From NCBI RefSeq assembly GCF_025751575.1, contig NZ_JAOWLA010000007.1, forward strand, positions 62,001 to 126,000: a stretch of DNA of 64,000 nt, written 5' to 3'. This DNA comes from Albidovulum sediminicola. Lineage in GTDB: Bacteria; Pseudomonadota; Alphaproteobacteria; Rhodobacterales; Rhodobacteraceae. Shown here piece after piece: positions 25,351 through 34,502 of this stretch. The notes below the pieces were generated by a model that worked only from the letters and a program-made list of their open reading frames with translations, did no database searches and was not told the DNA's origin. Position numbers and translations under genes: made by a program. Each line of letters begins with the position of its first letter. Position 1 is the stretch's first letter.

Positions 25351-26742
25351 ATGACCATTCCCGTTCTCGGCAACGACCTGACCGAGGTGATCGAGGCAGA
25401 TCGCGCCCACCTTTGGCACCATCTCATCCAGCACAAGCCCTTCGAGACCATCGACCCGCGCGTCATGGTCGAAGGCAAGGGGATGCGCGTCTGGGACGCC
25501 AAGGGCGTCGAGCGGATCGACGCGGTGTCGGGCGGCGTCTGGACCGTCAACGTCGGCTACGGCCGCGAGACGATCGCGAAGGCGGTCTACGAACAGCTCG
25601 TGAAGATGAACTACTTCGCGAACTCGGCCGGCTCGATCCCCGGGTCGCTCTTCGCGAAGCGGCTCATCGAGAAGATGCCGGGGATGAGCCGGGTCTACTA
25701 TACGAACTCGGGTTCGGAGGCCAACGAGAAGGCCTTCAAGATGATCCGCCAGATCGCCCACAAGAAATACGGCGGCAAGAAGTACAAGATCCTCTATCGC
25801 GACCGCGACTATCACGGCGGCACGCTGGCCACGATGTCGGCGGGCGGCCAGGATGAGCGGGTGATGCAGTACGGGCCGCTGGCGCCGGGCTTCGTGCGCG
25901 TTCCCCACTGCATGGAGTACCGCCGCCACCAGCAGGACGGCGCGCCGGTGGAGAATTACGGCGAATGGGCGGCGGACCAGATCGAGAAGGTGATCCTGGC
26001 CGAGGGTCCCGACACGGTGGGCGGCCTCTGCCTTGAACCCGTGACCGCCGGGGGGGGCGTCATCACGCCGCCGGAAGGCTATTGGCAGCGCGTGCAGGAG
26101 ATCTGCAAGAAATACGACATCCTTCTGCACATCGACGAGGTCGTCTGCGGCGTGGGCCGTACCGGCACCTGGTTCGGCTACCAGCACTACGGTATCAAGC
26201 CCGATTTCGTGACCATGGCGAAGGGCGTGGCCTCGGGCTACGCCGCCATCGCCTGCTGCGTCACGACCGAGGCCGTCTTTGAGATGTTCAAGGACAACCC
26301 GGACGATCCGCTGGGCTATTTCCGCGATATCTCGACCTTTGGCGGCTGCACGGCGGGTCCGGCGGCGGCGCTGGAGAACATGCGCATCATCGAGGACGAG
26401 GGCCTGCTCGCGAACACGGTGGCGATGGGCGAGCGGACGGTGAACAACCTGCGCGCGCTGATGGAAAAGCACCGGGTCATCGGGGATGTGCGCGGCAAGG
26501 GCCTGTTCTGCGGGGCCGAGCTTGTGGCCGACCGTCAGACCAAGGAGCCGGTGAGCGAGAAGCAGGTGGCGGCCGTGGTCGGCGAATGCTTCGCTCAAGG
26601 GGTCATCATCGGGTCGTCGAACCGCTCCGTTCCGGGGCTGAATAACGTGCTCTGCCTCAGCCCGGCGCTGATCGCGACCGCCGACGACATCGACGCCATC
26701 ACCGGTGCGATCGACAAGGCGCTGACCAAGGTCTTCGGCTAG
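25351..26742 (+). CDS. tpa: taurine--pyruvate aminotransferase
   Basis: 463-residue class III (omega) PLP aminotransferase. It carries YYTNSGSEANEKAFKM for phosphate binding, DRDYHGGTLATMSAGG, LHIDEVVCGVGRTGTWFG with the aspartate that contacts the PLP ring, and the Schiff-base lysine in TMAKGVASGYAAI. It converts taurine and pyruvate to sulfoacetaldehyde and alanine. The call as Tpa rather than another omega-aminotransferase rests on the overall sequence and the setting: a TauR regulator and sulfite dehydrogenase genes follow on the same strand. The tauABC transporter usually seen nearby is absent from this window. Confidence 0.88.
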   Translation: MTIPVLGNDLTEVIEADRAHLWHHLIQHKPFETIDPRVMVEGKGMRVWDAKGVERIDAVSGGVWTVNVGYGRETIAKAVYEQLVKMNYFANSAGSIPGSLFAKRLIEKMPGMSRVYYTNSGSEANEKAFKMIRQIAHKKYGGKKYKILYRDRDYHGGTLATMSAGGQDERVMQYGPLAPGFVRVPHCMEYRRHQQDGAPVENYGEWAADQIEKVILAEGPDTVGGLCLEPVTAGGGVITPPEGYWQRVQEICKKYDILLHIDEVVCGVGRTGTWFGYQHYGIKPDFVTMAKGVASGYAAIACCVTTEAVFEMFKDNPDDPLGYFRDISTFGGCTAGPAAALENMRIIEDEGLLANTVAMGERTVNNLRALMEKHRVIGDVRGKGLFCGAELVADRQTKEPVSEKQVAAVVGECFAQGVIIGSSNRSVPGLNNVLCLSPALIATADDIDAITGAIDKALTKVFG

Positions 26743-26762
26743 GCGTTGGCGCAAGGGGGAGC

Positions 26763-26830
26763 GCCCGCGGGTTCGCGGGCACCGACGCGGGGGCCAGCCC
26801 CCGCACCCCCGGGGTATTTGGGCAATGAAG
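26763..26830. repeat. REP-like intergenic element with two GC hairpins after tpa
   Basis: Two adjacent perfect stems: 26763-26780 (7 bp, GCCCGCG/CGCGGGC) and 26787-26804 (8 bp, GCGGGGGC/GCCCCCGC), followed by ACCCCCGGGGTATTTGGG. The tail resembles intergenic elements I associate with Rhodobacterales genomes. It may act as a terminator between tpa and the second tauR. Classification is inference. Confidence 0.5.
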
Positions 26831-26857
26831 AAGGACAGGCCAGGCAGGGAAGGATTG

Positions 26858-26889
26858 ATGGAGCCAGATCTGCCGTGCAATAAGTCCAG
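26858..26889 (-). promoter_or_regulatory. candidate TauR operator abutting the second tauR gene
   Basis: On the minus strand, half-sites CTGGACTTAT and CTGGCTCCAT have cores exactly 22 bp apart. The site ends 2 bp before the tauR start codon, a position suited to autoregulation. It has the same orientation relative to tauR as the site at 483-514 has to the first tauR. Confidence 0.5.
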
Positions 26890-26891
26890 AG

Positions 26892-28358
26892 ATGACGATC
26901 CCGGTCGAAACCTTCTTTCTTGCCCAGGGAGCGGGCGGAACCCTGCAACAGCAGATCCGCGCGATGATTGCCGATGGCATCCTGGCGGGGCGTCTGCGGG
27001 CGGGGGACAAGCTGCCCTCGAGCCGGCGGCTGGCCGATCACCTGGGCGTCAGCCGGATCACCGTGACGCTCGCCTACACGGAACTGGTGGCGGGGGACTA
27101 TCTCTCTGCCCGCGGCCGGTCGGGGCACTATGTGTCGGAGACCGCGCCCGTGCGCCCCGAAGCGGTGGGGCGGCCCGACGGGCGGGGCAGCGCTGTCGAT
27201 TGGGGGCGGCGCATGGTGCGCGACTTTTCCGGTCACCGGATCGTCGGGCGACCGGAGGATTGGCGCAGCTATCCCTATCCTTTCATCTACGGGCAGGCGG
27301 ACCCGGCGCTCTTCGATCACCAGAACTGGCGCCAATGCGCGTTGCGCGCGCTTGGCCGGCGGGATTTCGACGCGCTGACGGAGGATTACTACGAGCGCGA
27401 CGACCCGATGCTGATCGAGTATGTGCTGCGCTCGCTCTTGCCGCGGCGCGGGATCGTCGCGGAGCCGTCCGAGGTGCTGCTGACGCTCGGGGCGCAGAAC
27501 GCGCTGTGGCTCTCGGCGCAGGTCCTGCTGGGACCGGGGCGGCGGGCGGTGACCGAAAACCCCTGCTATACGGGGCTGCGCTCCATCCTCGGGCAGACCG
27601 AGTCCGAGGTTGTGCCGGTCGATGTGGACGAGGAGGGGCTGCCGCCCGACGTGCTGCCGCAGGGGGCGGATGTGGTCTTTGTCACGCCCTCGCATCAGAG
27701 CCCGACGAACGCCACGATGCCGGTGGAGCGGCGGCTGGCCCTGCTGGAGCGCGCGCAGCGCGACGACTTTGTCATCGTCGAGGACGATTACGAGTTCGAG
27801 ATGTCGTTCCTTCGGCCGGCGGCGCCGTCGCTCAAGTCGCTCGATACCGAGGGGCGGGTGATCTATGTGGGGTCGTTTTCGAAATCGCTCTTTCCGGGGG
27901 TGCGGCTGGGCTACATCGTGGCCTCCGAGGCCTTCGTGCGGGAGGCGCGGGCGCTGCGGGGGGCGGTCCTGCGTCACCCGCCGGGCCATGTCCAGCGCAC
28001 GGTCGCTTACTTCCTGGCGCTTGGCCATTACGACGCGCATCTGAACCGGCTGCATCAGGCGTTCCGGCGGCGGCGGGTGGTGATGAACGAAGCCATCCGG
28101 GAGGCCGGGCTGACCGTCGCGGGGCGCGGCGACTTCGGCGGGTCGAGCTTCTGGATGGCGGCGCCGGAGGGGGTCGATACGGAGGATCTCGCCCGGCGGC
28201 TCAGGGAGCGGGGGGTGCTGATCGAACCGGGGCGGCAATTCTTCGCGCCGGGCCGCGAGGGAGGGAATGCCTATCGCATCGCCTACTCCTCGATCGCGCC
28301 GGGCAAGATCCCGGAGGGCATCGCCCGGATCGCGGAGGCGATCGCGGAACGGGCATAG
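26892..28358 (+). CDS. tauR: TauR-type MocR/GntR regulator with aminotransferase-like domain (copy 2)
   Basis: 488 residues: GntR winged helix (KLPSSRRLADHLGVSRITVTLAY) fused to an aminotransferase-fold domain retaining the PLP lysine in GSFSKSLFPG (Lys331). It is a clear paralogue of the regulator at 0.5-2.0 kb; identical stretches include EDDYEFEMSFL and YFLALGHYDAH. It sits between tpa and soeABC on the same strand, so it probably controls taurine transamination and sulfite oxidation. ATG 26892 is fixed by an in-frame stop 36 bp upstream. There is no recognisable Shine-Dalgarno, so translation may be leaderless. Confidence 0.85.
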   Translation: MTIPVETFFLAQGAGGTLQQQIRAMIADGILAGRLRAGDKLPSSRRLADHLGVSRITVTLAYTELVAGDYLSARGRSGHYVSETAPVRPEAVGRPDGRGSAVDWGRRMVRDFSGHRIVGRPEDWRSYPYPFIYGQADPALFDHQNWRQCALRALGRRDFDALTEDYYERDDPMLIEYVLRSLLPRRGIVAEPSEVLLTLGAQNALWLSAQVLLGPGRRAVTENPCYTGLRSILGQTESEVVPVDVDEEGLPPDVLPQGADVVFVTPSHQSPTNATMPVERRLALLERAQRDDFVIVEDDYEFEMSFLRPAAPSLKSLDTEGRVIYVGSFSKSLFPGVRLGYIVASEAFVREARALRGAVLRHPPGHVQRTVAYFLALGHYDAHLNRLHQAFRRRRVVMNEAIREAGLTVAGRGDFGGSSFWMAAPEGVDTEDLARRLRERGVLIEPGRQFFAPGREGGNAYRIAYSSIAPGKIPEGIARIAEAIAERA

Positions 28359-28413
28359 TAGGCGGATCGAGACAGAAGGCCCGCAGGGCAGACGGGCAGG
28401 GGGGACAACAAAT

Positions 28414-31203
28414 ATGACGCGGCACGAACCGAGACTGGAGACCTCGCCCAAGGTATCGGACGAGGTCCGGCGGACGACCTGCTACATGTGCGCCTGCCGC
28501 TGCGGCATCAACGTGCACCTGAAGTCGGGCAAGGTCAGCTACATCGAGGGCAACCGCGATCACCCGGTCAACAAGGGTGTTCTTTGCGCGAAGGGATCCT
28601 CCGGGATCATGCAGGTGACCGCCCCTTCGCGGCTGGAAAAACCGCTGCGCCGGGTGGGTCCCCGCGGCTCCGGCGCCTTCGAGGAGATCAGCTGGGACGA
28701 GGCGCTGGGCATCGCGACCCAGTGGCTGGCGCCCCTGCGCGCGACCGCGCCGGAAAAGTTCGCCTTCTTCACCGGGCGCGACCAGTCGCAAAGCTTCACG
28801 AGTTTCTGGGCGCAGGCCTTCGGGACGCCCAACTATGCGGCCCATGGCGGGTTCTGCTCGGTCAACATGGCCGCGGCGGGCATCTACACCATGGGGGGCG
28901 CATTCTGGGAATTCGGCCAGCCCGATTGGGACAGGACGCGGCTTTTCGTGCTGTTCGGGGTCGCGGAGGATCATGACAGCAACCCGATCAAGATGGGGAT
29001 CGGCAAGGTCAAGGCGCGGGGCGGGCGGATCATCGGGGTGAACCCGATCCGCACCGGCTACAACGCGGTGGCCGATGACTGGATCGGCATCACGCCCGGC
29101 ACCGATGGTCTGCTGATCCTGTCGCTGATCCACGAACTGCTGCGGGCGGGGAAGGTCGATCTCGATTACCTCGCGCGGTGGACCAACGCCGCCTGCCTGA
29201 TCGACGAGACCGAGGGGGAGGAAAAGGGCCTCTTGCTGCGCGACGACCTGGGCAAGCCCTTCGTCATCGACCGGCGGACCGGGGATGCGGTGCCTTATGA
29301 CACGGCGGGCGTCCGCCCGGATCTGGGTGCCACGCATCGCGGCTGCCGGACCGTGTTCCAGCACATGGCGGAACGCTACCTGGACCCGGAATACGCGCCC
29401 GAGGCGGTCGCGGCGCGCTGCGGTGTTTCCGCCGCGCGCATCCGGTCGCTCGCGGCCGAGATCGCGGAGGTCGCGTTCAACCAGACGATCGAGATCGACC
29501 AAAGCTGGACCGATTTCCGCGGCGAGACGCATGAGAAGATGGTGGGCCGCCCGGTCAGCTTCCACGCGATGCGCGGGATATCCGCGCATTCCAACGGATT
29601 TCAGACCGCGCGCGCGCTGCACGTCCTTCAGATCCTTCTTGGCACGGTCGAGGTGCCGGGCGGCTTCCGCTTCAAGCCACCCTATCCCAAGCCCGCCCAC
29701 GCGCATCCGACGCCGCATAGCTACTATATGGCGGGGCGGCCGCTCGACGGGCCGCACCTGGGCTTCCCGCATGGGCCCGAGCATCTGGCGCTGAAGCTCG
29801 ACGACCAGAGCCCAGCTCGGATCGACAAGGGCTTTACCTGGGAAAACCCGCTGTCGGCGCATGGCCTGATGCACATGGTGATCCCGAACGCGGTGGCGGG
29901 CGATCCCTACCGCATCGACACGCTGATGCTCTACATGGCGAACATGTCCTGGAACTCCTCCATGAACACGAAGGAGGTGATGGGCATGCTGACCCGGAAG
30001 GACGGGAACGGCGAATATATGATCCCGCGCATCATCTATTCGGATGCCTATGCCTCGGAGATGGTCGCCTATGCCGACCTGATCCTGCCGGACACGACCT
30101 ATCTTGAGCGTCACGACTGCATCAGCCTGCTGGACCGCCCGATCTGCGAGGCAGACCATGCCGCCGATGCGATCCGCTGGCCGGTGGTGGAGCCCGACCG
30201 CGACGTGCGCGGCTTCCAGTCGGTTCTGGTGGACCTTGCCGGGCGGCTCGGGCTTCCGGGGTTCGTCACGGATGACGGGCGGCGCAAGTACCGCGACTAT
30301 GCGGACTACATCGTCAACCACCAGCGCCGGCCGGGCGTGGGGCCTCTGTTCGGCTTCCGCGGCCATGGCAAGGACGTGGGGCGCGGCGCGCCCAACCCGA
30401 ACCAGATCAACGCCTATATCAGCAATGGCGGTTTCTTCGCCGCCGAGGTTCCGGACGCGGCCAAGTTCTTCAAGCCCTGGAACCGCGCCTATCAGGACTG
30501 GGCGGTCAGCATGGGCTTCTACGACACGCCCCAGCCCTATCTGTTCCAGATCTATTGCGAGCCCATGCGCCGCTTCCAGCTTGCTGCGGAAGGGTATCAC
30601 GAACGCCAGCCGCCCGATCATCTGCGCGACCGCATCAAGGCGACGATGGACCCGCTGCCGATCTGGTACGAACCCTTCGGCGAAGAGGGCGCCACGGGCT
30701 ACCCACTGCATGCGCTGACCCAGCGCCCGATGGCGATGTATCATTCCTGGGGGTCGCAGAACGCCTGGCTGAGGCAGATCCACGGCGAAAACCCGCTCTA
30801 CGTCCCGACGAACGTCTGGGAGGCGGAGGGCTTCAAGGACGGCGACTGGGCGCGGCTGAGTTCGCCCAACGGCGCGATCGTGGTGCCGGTCGCGCATATG
30901 GCGGCGCTGAACGGGGACACGGTCTGGACTTGGAACGCGATCGGCAAGCGCAAGGGGGCCTGGGCGCTGGACCCGGCGGCGCCCGAGGCGACGAAGGGTT
31001 TCCTGCTGAACCACCTGATTTCAGAGCTTCTGCCCGACCGCGGCGATGGGTATCGCTGGTCGAACTCTGACCCGATCACCGGGCAGGCGGCCTGGTTCGA
31101 CCTGCGGGTCCGGATCGAGCGTGTCGATCCGCCGGATCAGGCGCAGCCCGCCTTCCCGCCCATCCCCTCCCCCGTTCCCCCGGCGAAGAGGAACCGGCCA
31201 TGA
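28414..31203 (+). CDS. soeA: sulfite dehydrogenase (quinone), molybdoprotein subunit SoeA
   Basis: 929-residue complex-iron-sulfur molybdoenzyme. The N-terminal [4Fe-4S] site follows C-x2-C-x3-C-x27-C (Cys23, 26, 30, 58), and molybdopterin-binding domains fill the rest. No twin-arginine signal is present (N-terminus MTRHEPRLETSPK), so the enzyme is cytoplasmic-facing, as known for SoeABC and unlike most relatives. It oxidises sulfite to sulfate and passes electrons to SoeB. The location after tpa and tauR fits removal of sulfite made by Xsc. A tetrathionate/thiosulfate/DMSO-type reductase is the alternative, but context and the missing signal peptide favour Soe. Overlaps soeB by four bases. 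Confidence 0.87.
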   Translation: MTRHEPRLETSPKVSDEVRRTTCYMCACRCGINVHLKSGKVSYIEGNRDHPVNKGVLCAKGSSGIMQVTAPSRLEKPLRRVGPRGSGAFEEISWDEALGIATQWLAPLRATAPEKFAFFTGRDQSQSFTSFWAQAFGTPNYAAHGGFCSVNMAAAGIYTMGGAFWEFGQPDWDRTRLFVLFGVAEDHDSNPIKMGIGKVKARGGRIIGVNPIRTGYNAVADDWIGITPGTDGLLILSLIHELLRAGKVDLDYLARWTNAACLIDETEGEEKGLLLRDDLGKPFVIDRRTGDAVPYDTAGVRPDLGATHRGCRTVFQHMAERYLDPEYAPEAVAARCGVSAARIRSLAAEIAEVAFNQTIEIDQSWTDFRGETHEKMVGRPVSFHAMRGISAHSNGFQTARALHVLQILLGTVEVPGGFRFKPPYPKPAHAHPTPHSYYMAGRPLDGPHLGFPHGPEHLALKLDDQSPARIDKGFTWENPLSAHGLMHMVIPNAVAGDPYRIDTLMLYMANMSWNSSMNTKEVMGMLTRKDGNGEYMIPRIIYSDAYASEMVAYADLILPDTTYLERHDCISLLDRPICEADHAADAIRWPVVEPDRDVRGFQSVLVDLAGRLGLPGFVTDDGRRKYRDYADYIVNHQRRPGVGPLFGFRGHGKDVGRGAPNPNQINAYISNGGFFAAEVPDAAKFFKPWNRAYQDWAVSMGFYDTPQPYLFQIYCEPMRRFQLAAEGYHERQPPDHLRDRIKATMDPLPIWYEPFGEEGATGYPLHALTQRPMAMYHSWGSQNAWLRQIHGENPLYVPTNVWEAEGFKDGDWARLSSPNGAIVVPVAHMAALNGDTVWTWNAIGKRKGAWALDPAAPEATKGFLLNHLISELLPDRGDGYRWSNSDPITGQAAWFDLRVRIERVDPPDQAQPAFPPIPSPVPPAKRNRP

Positions 31204-31937
31204 CGACGCTTCCGCCCCCGTCCGAAAAAAAGCTCGGTCTTGTCATCGATCTTGATACCTGCGTGGGCTGCCACGCCTGCGTAACCGCCTGCAAGGGATG
31301 GAACGATCAGGGCTACGGCGCGCCACTGTCCGACCAGGACGCCTGGGGGCCCGCGCCCTCGGGCACCTTCCTGAACCGCGTCCACAGCTACGAGGTCACG
31401 CCCGAGGCCGGTGTCGCGCAACTGGTCCATTTTCCCAAGTCCTGCCTGCACTGCGAGAACGCGCCTTGCGTGACGGTCTGCCCGACCGGGGCCAGCTACA
31501 AGCGGGCCGAGGACGGGATCGTCCTTGTCAACGAAAGCGCCTGCATCGGCTGCGGGCTTTGCGCCTGGGCCTGCCCATATGGCGCGCGGGAGCTGGACCA
31601 GGCGGCGGGGGTGATGAAGAAGTGCACCCTTTGCGTGGACCGCATCTACAACGAGAACCTGCCAGAGGTGGACCGTATCCCTGCCTGCGTGCGCACCTGC
31701 CCGGCGGGCGCGCGTCATTTCGGCGACCTGGGCGATCCCGACAGCGCGGTCAGCCAACTGGTCGCGGAACGCGGCGGGATCGAGCTGATGCCCGAGCAGG
31801 GCACGAAGCCCGTCAACCGCTACCTGCCGCCACGCCCCAAGGACCGGCTGGAAGAAACCGCCCCCCTGGCCCCCCTGCTTGACATTAAGGCCACCGGTTT
31901 CGCCGGATGGCTCGACCGACTTCTGGACCGTATCTGA
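31200..31937 (+). CDS. soeB: sulfite dehydrogenase iron-sulfur subunit SoeB
   Basis: 245-residue ferredoxin-type electron-transfer subunit with four cysteine groups: CVGCHACVTACK, CLHCENAPCVTVCP, CIGCGLCAWACPYGARELD and the split motif CTLCVDR ... CVRTCPAGA, enough for four [4Fe-4S] clusters. No signal peptide is present, consistent with a cytoplasmic SoeAB module. It relays electrons from SoeA to the SoeC quinone site. Coupled by overlaps to soeA (4 bp) and soeC (1 bp). Confidence 0.92.
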   Translation: MTTLPPPSEKKLGLVIDLDTCVGCHACVTACKGWNDQGYGAPLSDQDAWGPAPSGTFLNRVHSYEVTPEAGVAQLVHFPKSCLHCENAPCVTVCPTGASYKRAEDGIVLVNESACIGCGLCAWACPYGARELDQAAGVMKKCTLCVDRIYNENLPEVDRIPACVRTCPAGARHFGDLGDPDSAVSQLVAERGGIELMPEQGTKPVNRYLPPRPKDRLEETAPLAPLLDIKATGFAGWLDRLLDRI

Positions 31938-32806
31938 TGCATCCCGCGCCTTCTGTCATCCTTTTCACCGTCCTCTCCGGCATGGGCTTCGGGCTTCTGG
32001 CAACGCTGGGCTTCGGGCTGTTGCCCGTGACCGGCTGGGCGGCGCTCCTGTTCTACGGCGTGGGCTATGCGCTTGCCGTGGCGGGCCTGCTTGCCTCGAC
32101 CTTTCACCTTGGAAACCCGCAGCGCGCGCTGCGCGCCTTCACCCAGTGGCGCAGCAGTTGGCTTTCACGAGAGGGCTGGGCCTCTGTCGCCTCGCTCCTG
32201 CTCATGGCGCCGGTCGCGGCGGGGGCGGTGTTCATGGGGCGGCTGATGCCTGTCCTCGGTGGACTTGCTGCGGTGCTGTGCCTTGTCACGGTGCTGACGA
32301 CCTCGATGATCTACGCGCAGTTGAAGACCGTGCCGCGCTGGAACCACTGGACGACGCCGGCGCTTTTCTTCGGCCACGCGGTCGCGGGCGGCGCGCTTCT
32401 GGCCGGTCTTGGCAACGCGCCGGTCCTGCTGCTGCTCCTGGGGCTTTTCATGGCGCTCAGCTTCCGGACCGGCGACCGCCGCTTTGCCGATCGGGGCCAT
32501 ACCCTTGCGACCGCGACCGGCCTGAGGGGGGGGGCGGTGCGCTCCTTTGCGCCGCCGCATACAGGCACGAACTACCTGATGCGCGAAATGATCCACGTCG
32601 TCGGGCGCAAGCATGCGCTGAAGCTGCGGGTGATTGCGCTGCTTTGCGTCTCCGTCCTGCCGGCGCTGGTGCTGCTGGCGCTGCCGTCCGGGCTTGTCGC
32701 CATCGCGCTCGCGGCCGCGCTGCACCTCGCGGGCGCGCTGGTCGGGCGCTGGCTGTTCTTCGCCGAGGCCGAACATGTCGTCGGTCTTTATTACGGGCGG
32801 CGGTGA
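31937..32806 (+). CDS. soeC: sulfite dehydrogenase membrane anchor SoeC (DmsC family)
   Basis: 289 residues with about eight hydrophobic helices, similar to DmsC-type anchors: FHLGNPQRALRAFTQWRSSWLSREG near helix 3 and the loop HTGTNYLMREMIHVVGRKHA. It binds quinone and anchors SoeAB to the inner membrane. The ATG overlaps the soeB stop (TGATG). Its stop codon directly abuts the stop codon of the convergent Na/Pi cotransporter gene, with no bases between. Confidence 0.88.
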   Translation: MHPAPSVILFTVLSGMGFGLLATLGFGLLPVTGWAALLFYGVGYALAVAGLLASTFHLGNPQRALRAFTQWRSSWLSREGWASVASLLLMAPVAAGAVFMGRLMPVLGGLAAVLCLVTVLTTSMIYAQLKTVPRWNHWTTPALFFGHAVAGGALLAGLGNAPVLLLLLGLFMALSFRTGDRRFADRGHTLATATGLRGGAVRSFAPPHTGTNYLMREMIHVVGRKHALKLRVIALLCVSVLPALVLLALPSGLVAIALAAALHLAGALVGRWLFFAEAEHVVGLYYGRR

Positions 32807-34471
32807 TCAGCCCCGGTGGGGCTTTGCCAGCCGGCTGGACAGGAGGTCGCCTGTCTCCGACAGGATCGGATAGGCGACCATCGAAAAGGCGGTGTTGATC
32901 TGCTTGAGCGCGCGCAGCGTTTCCTGGTGGATGTTCGAGGTCTCGATGCTTTCGACCCGGCCCATCTTCAGCCGGTCGAGATGCGAACGTTGCAGGTCCT
33001 GTTCCAGTGCGCGGACATGCTCCTTTTCCTCCACCAAGGCGCGCGCGGCATCGGGGTTCAGCGTCATCAGGACGTTGAGCGCCGATTGCGCGTTCGACAG
33101 AACCCGGTCGTGGAAGTCGCGGACCTCTTTCCGTCCGGTTTCGGAAAAGGCGGTGCCGCTGTCGTTGAGCCGCTTGGCCAGGCCCACCATCGACCGCGCG
33201 ATGGCATCGCCCGCGCTTTCGAGGTTCACCGCCATATTGGCAAGTTCCAGCCCCTTGTGGGTGACGTCTTCCTCCGCATGGGTGCGGTTGAGCTTGGCGA
33301 GGTACAGCTTCGTTTCGAAATGCATCTTGTCGATCTCGGCCTCTTTCGCCGTGATCGCCTCGGCGACCTGATCGTCCCAGCGGTCGTAAAGCCCGATGAC
33401 CGAACGCAGCATCGCCTCGATCCCTTCGCCCATCTGCAGGATCTCGCGCGAGGCGCAGGCGAGCGCGCGGTCGGGATTGGTGAGCGCCGCCGCGTCGAGC
33501 GCGCTGACGCGCGAAAGGATCGCCGGGGTGGCCGGGACACTGACCAGCTTGCGCGCCGCGCCAAGGACCGGCCCCGTGATCGGCAGCGACAGCAGCGCCA
33601 GGACGAGGTTGAAAGCCAGGTGCAGGTTGATCACCTGGCGCGCAGGTGTCGCTCCCAACAGGTCCGGTGTCATCGCCCCCGCCGACAGCGCGGCCAGCGC
33701 GAGGGCCGCCCCGCCGCCGCGTAGCGCAAGATTTGCGACGACGATCCGGCGCGCCTCGATCTCGGCGCTCAGCGTCAGGACAAAGGCGATGAGCGCGCCG
33801 CCGAGGTTGGCGCCCAGCACCATGGCCATGCCCGCCGGAACGGGCAGAACCCCTTCGGCAGCGAGCGTGACGAACAGCAGGACCGCCGCGACGGAGGAGT
33901 GAACCGCCCAGGCAAAAAGCGCGCCGATGGCAAAGGCGGTGATCGGATCGCCGCCCAGGTAGCGCATCGCGGCCACCAGCGCGGGCGCGTCGCGCAAGGG
34001 TTCGGTCGCGTCGCGGATCATGCCCAGCGATACGAAGACGAGCGCGAGCCCGATCAGCACGCGCCCCGCCTGGCGGTATTCCCGCCGCTCGGCCTTGAGA
34101 AACAGGCCAACCCCCGCCACCAGCAAGAGCGGCACGGCCCAGTCTGCACGCGACAGAAGGATCTGCGCGACGATCGCCGACCCTACATCCGCGCCCAGAA
34201 GGATCGCCAGGCCCGCGGTCGCCGCCAGCGTCCCTGCCGCCACGAAGTTCGAGGTCAGGATCGCCACGGCGGTAGAGCTTTGCAGCAGGATCGCCGCCAC
34301 CATCCCCGACACCGCCGCCACCCAGCGCGTCTCGCCCCCGTGCCGCAGCCAGCGCCGCAATTGCACGGACCAGCCTCTTTCCACCCCCGTTCTCACGAGG
34401 CGGACCGCCCAGATAAGCAGCGCCGCCGCGCCCGCGACATGCAAGACGAAGAGAAGGGGGGAGTTTTCCAA
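32807..34471 (-). CDS. Na+/phosphate cotransporter family protein with PhoU-like domain
   Basis: 554 residues. The N-terminal half has Na/Pi-cotransporter repeats with the QSSTA motif (MVAAILLQSSTAVAILT) and the second-repeat equivalent (FAWAVHSSVAAVLLFVTL). The C-terminal part (from about residue 340) is a helical PhoU-like domain (EIDKMHFETKLYLAKLNR, ANMAVNLESAGDAIARSM). It probably mediates sodium-coupled phosphate uptake or export balance. A candidate PHO box lies 32-64 bp upstream of its start, supporting a phosphate link. Convergent with soeC. Confidence 0.85.
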   Translation of the reverse strand: MENSPLLFVLHVAGAAALLIWAVRLVRTGVERGWSVQLRRWLRHGGETRWVAAVSGMVAAILLQSSTAVAILTSNFVAAGTLAATAGLAILLGADVGSAIVAQILLSRADWAVPLLLVAGVGLFLKAERREYRQAGRVLIGLALVFVSLGMIRDATEPLRDAPALVAAMRYLGGDPITAFAIGALFAWAVHSSVAAVLLFVTLAAEGVLPVPAGMAMVLGANLGGALIAFVLTLSAEIEARRIVVANLALRGGGAALALAALSAGAMTPDLLGATPARQVINLHLAFNLVLALLSLPITGPVLGAARKLVSVPATPAILSRVSALDAAALTNPDRALACASREILQMGEGIEAMLRSVIGLYDRWDDQVAEAITAKEAEIDKMHFETKLYLAKLNRTHAEEDVTHKGLELANMAVNLESAGDAIARSMVGLAKRLNDSGTAFSETGRKEVRDFHDRVLSNAQSALNVLMTLNPDAARALVEEKEHVRALEQDLQRSHLDRLKMGRVESIETSNIHQETLRALKQINTAFSMVAYPILSETGDLLSSRLAKPHRG

Positions 34472-34502
34472 GTTGGCTAACCTCGCTCGGCTTACACGCT
34501 CG

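Noticed and set aside
24898-26880. 660-codon open frame on the minus strand
   Set aside because: Opposite the nitrile hydratase activator and tpa; no recognisable domain.
28359-28413. Possible TauR site directly upstream of soeA
   Set aside because: No paired CTGG direct repeats are seen in these 55 bases; soeABC may be read through from tauR.
28201-31014. Very long open frame on the minus strand (937 codons) opposite soeA
   Set aside because: It mirrors a well-conserved molybdoenzyme gene; its translation is rich in Arg, His, Pro and Gly without domains, the usual artefact of GC-rich third positions.
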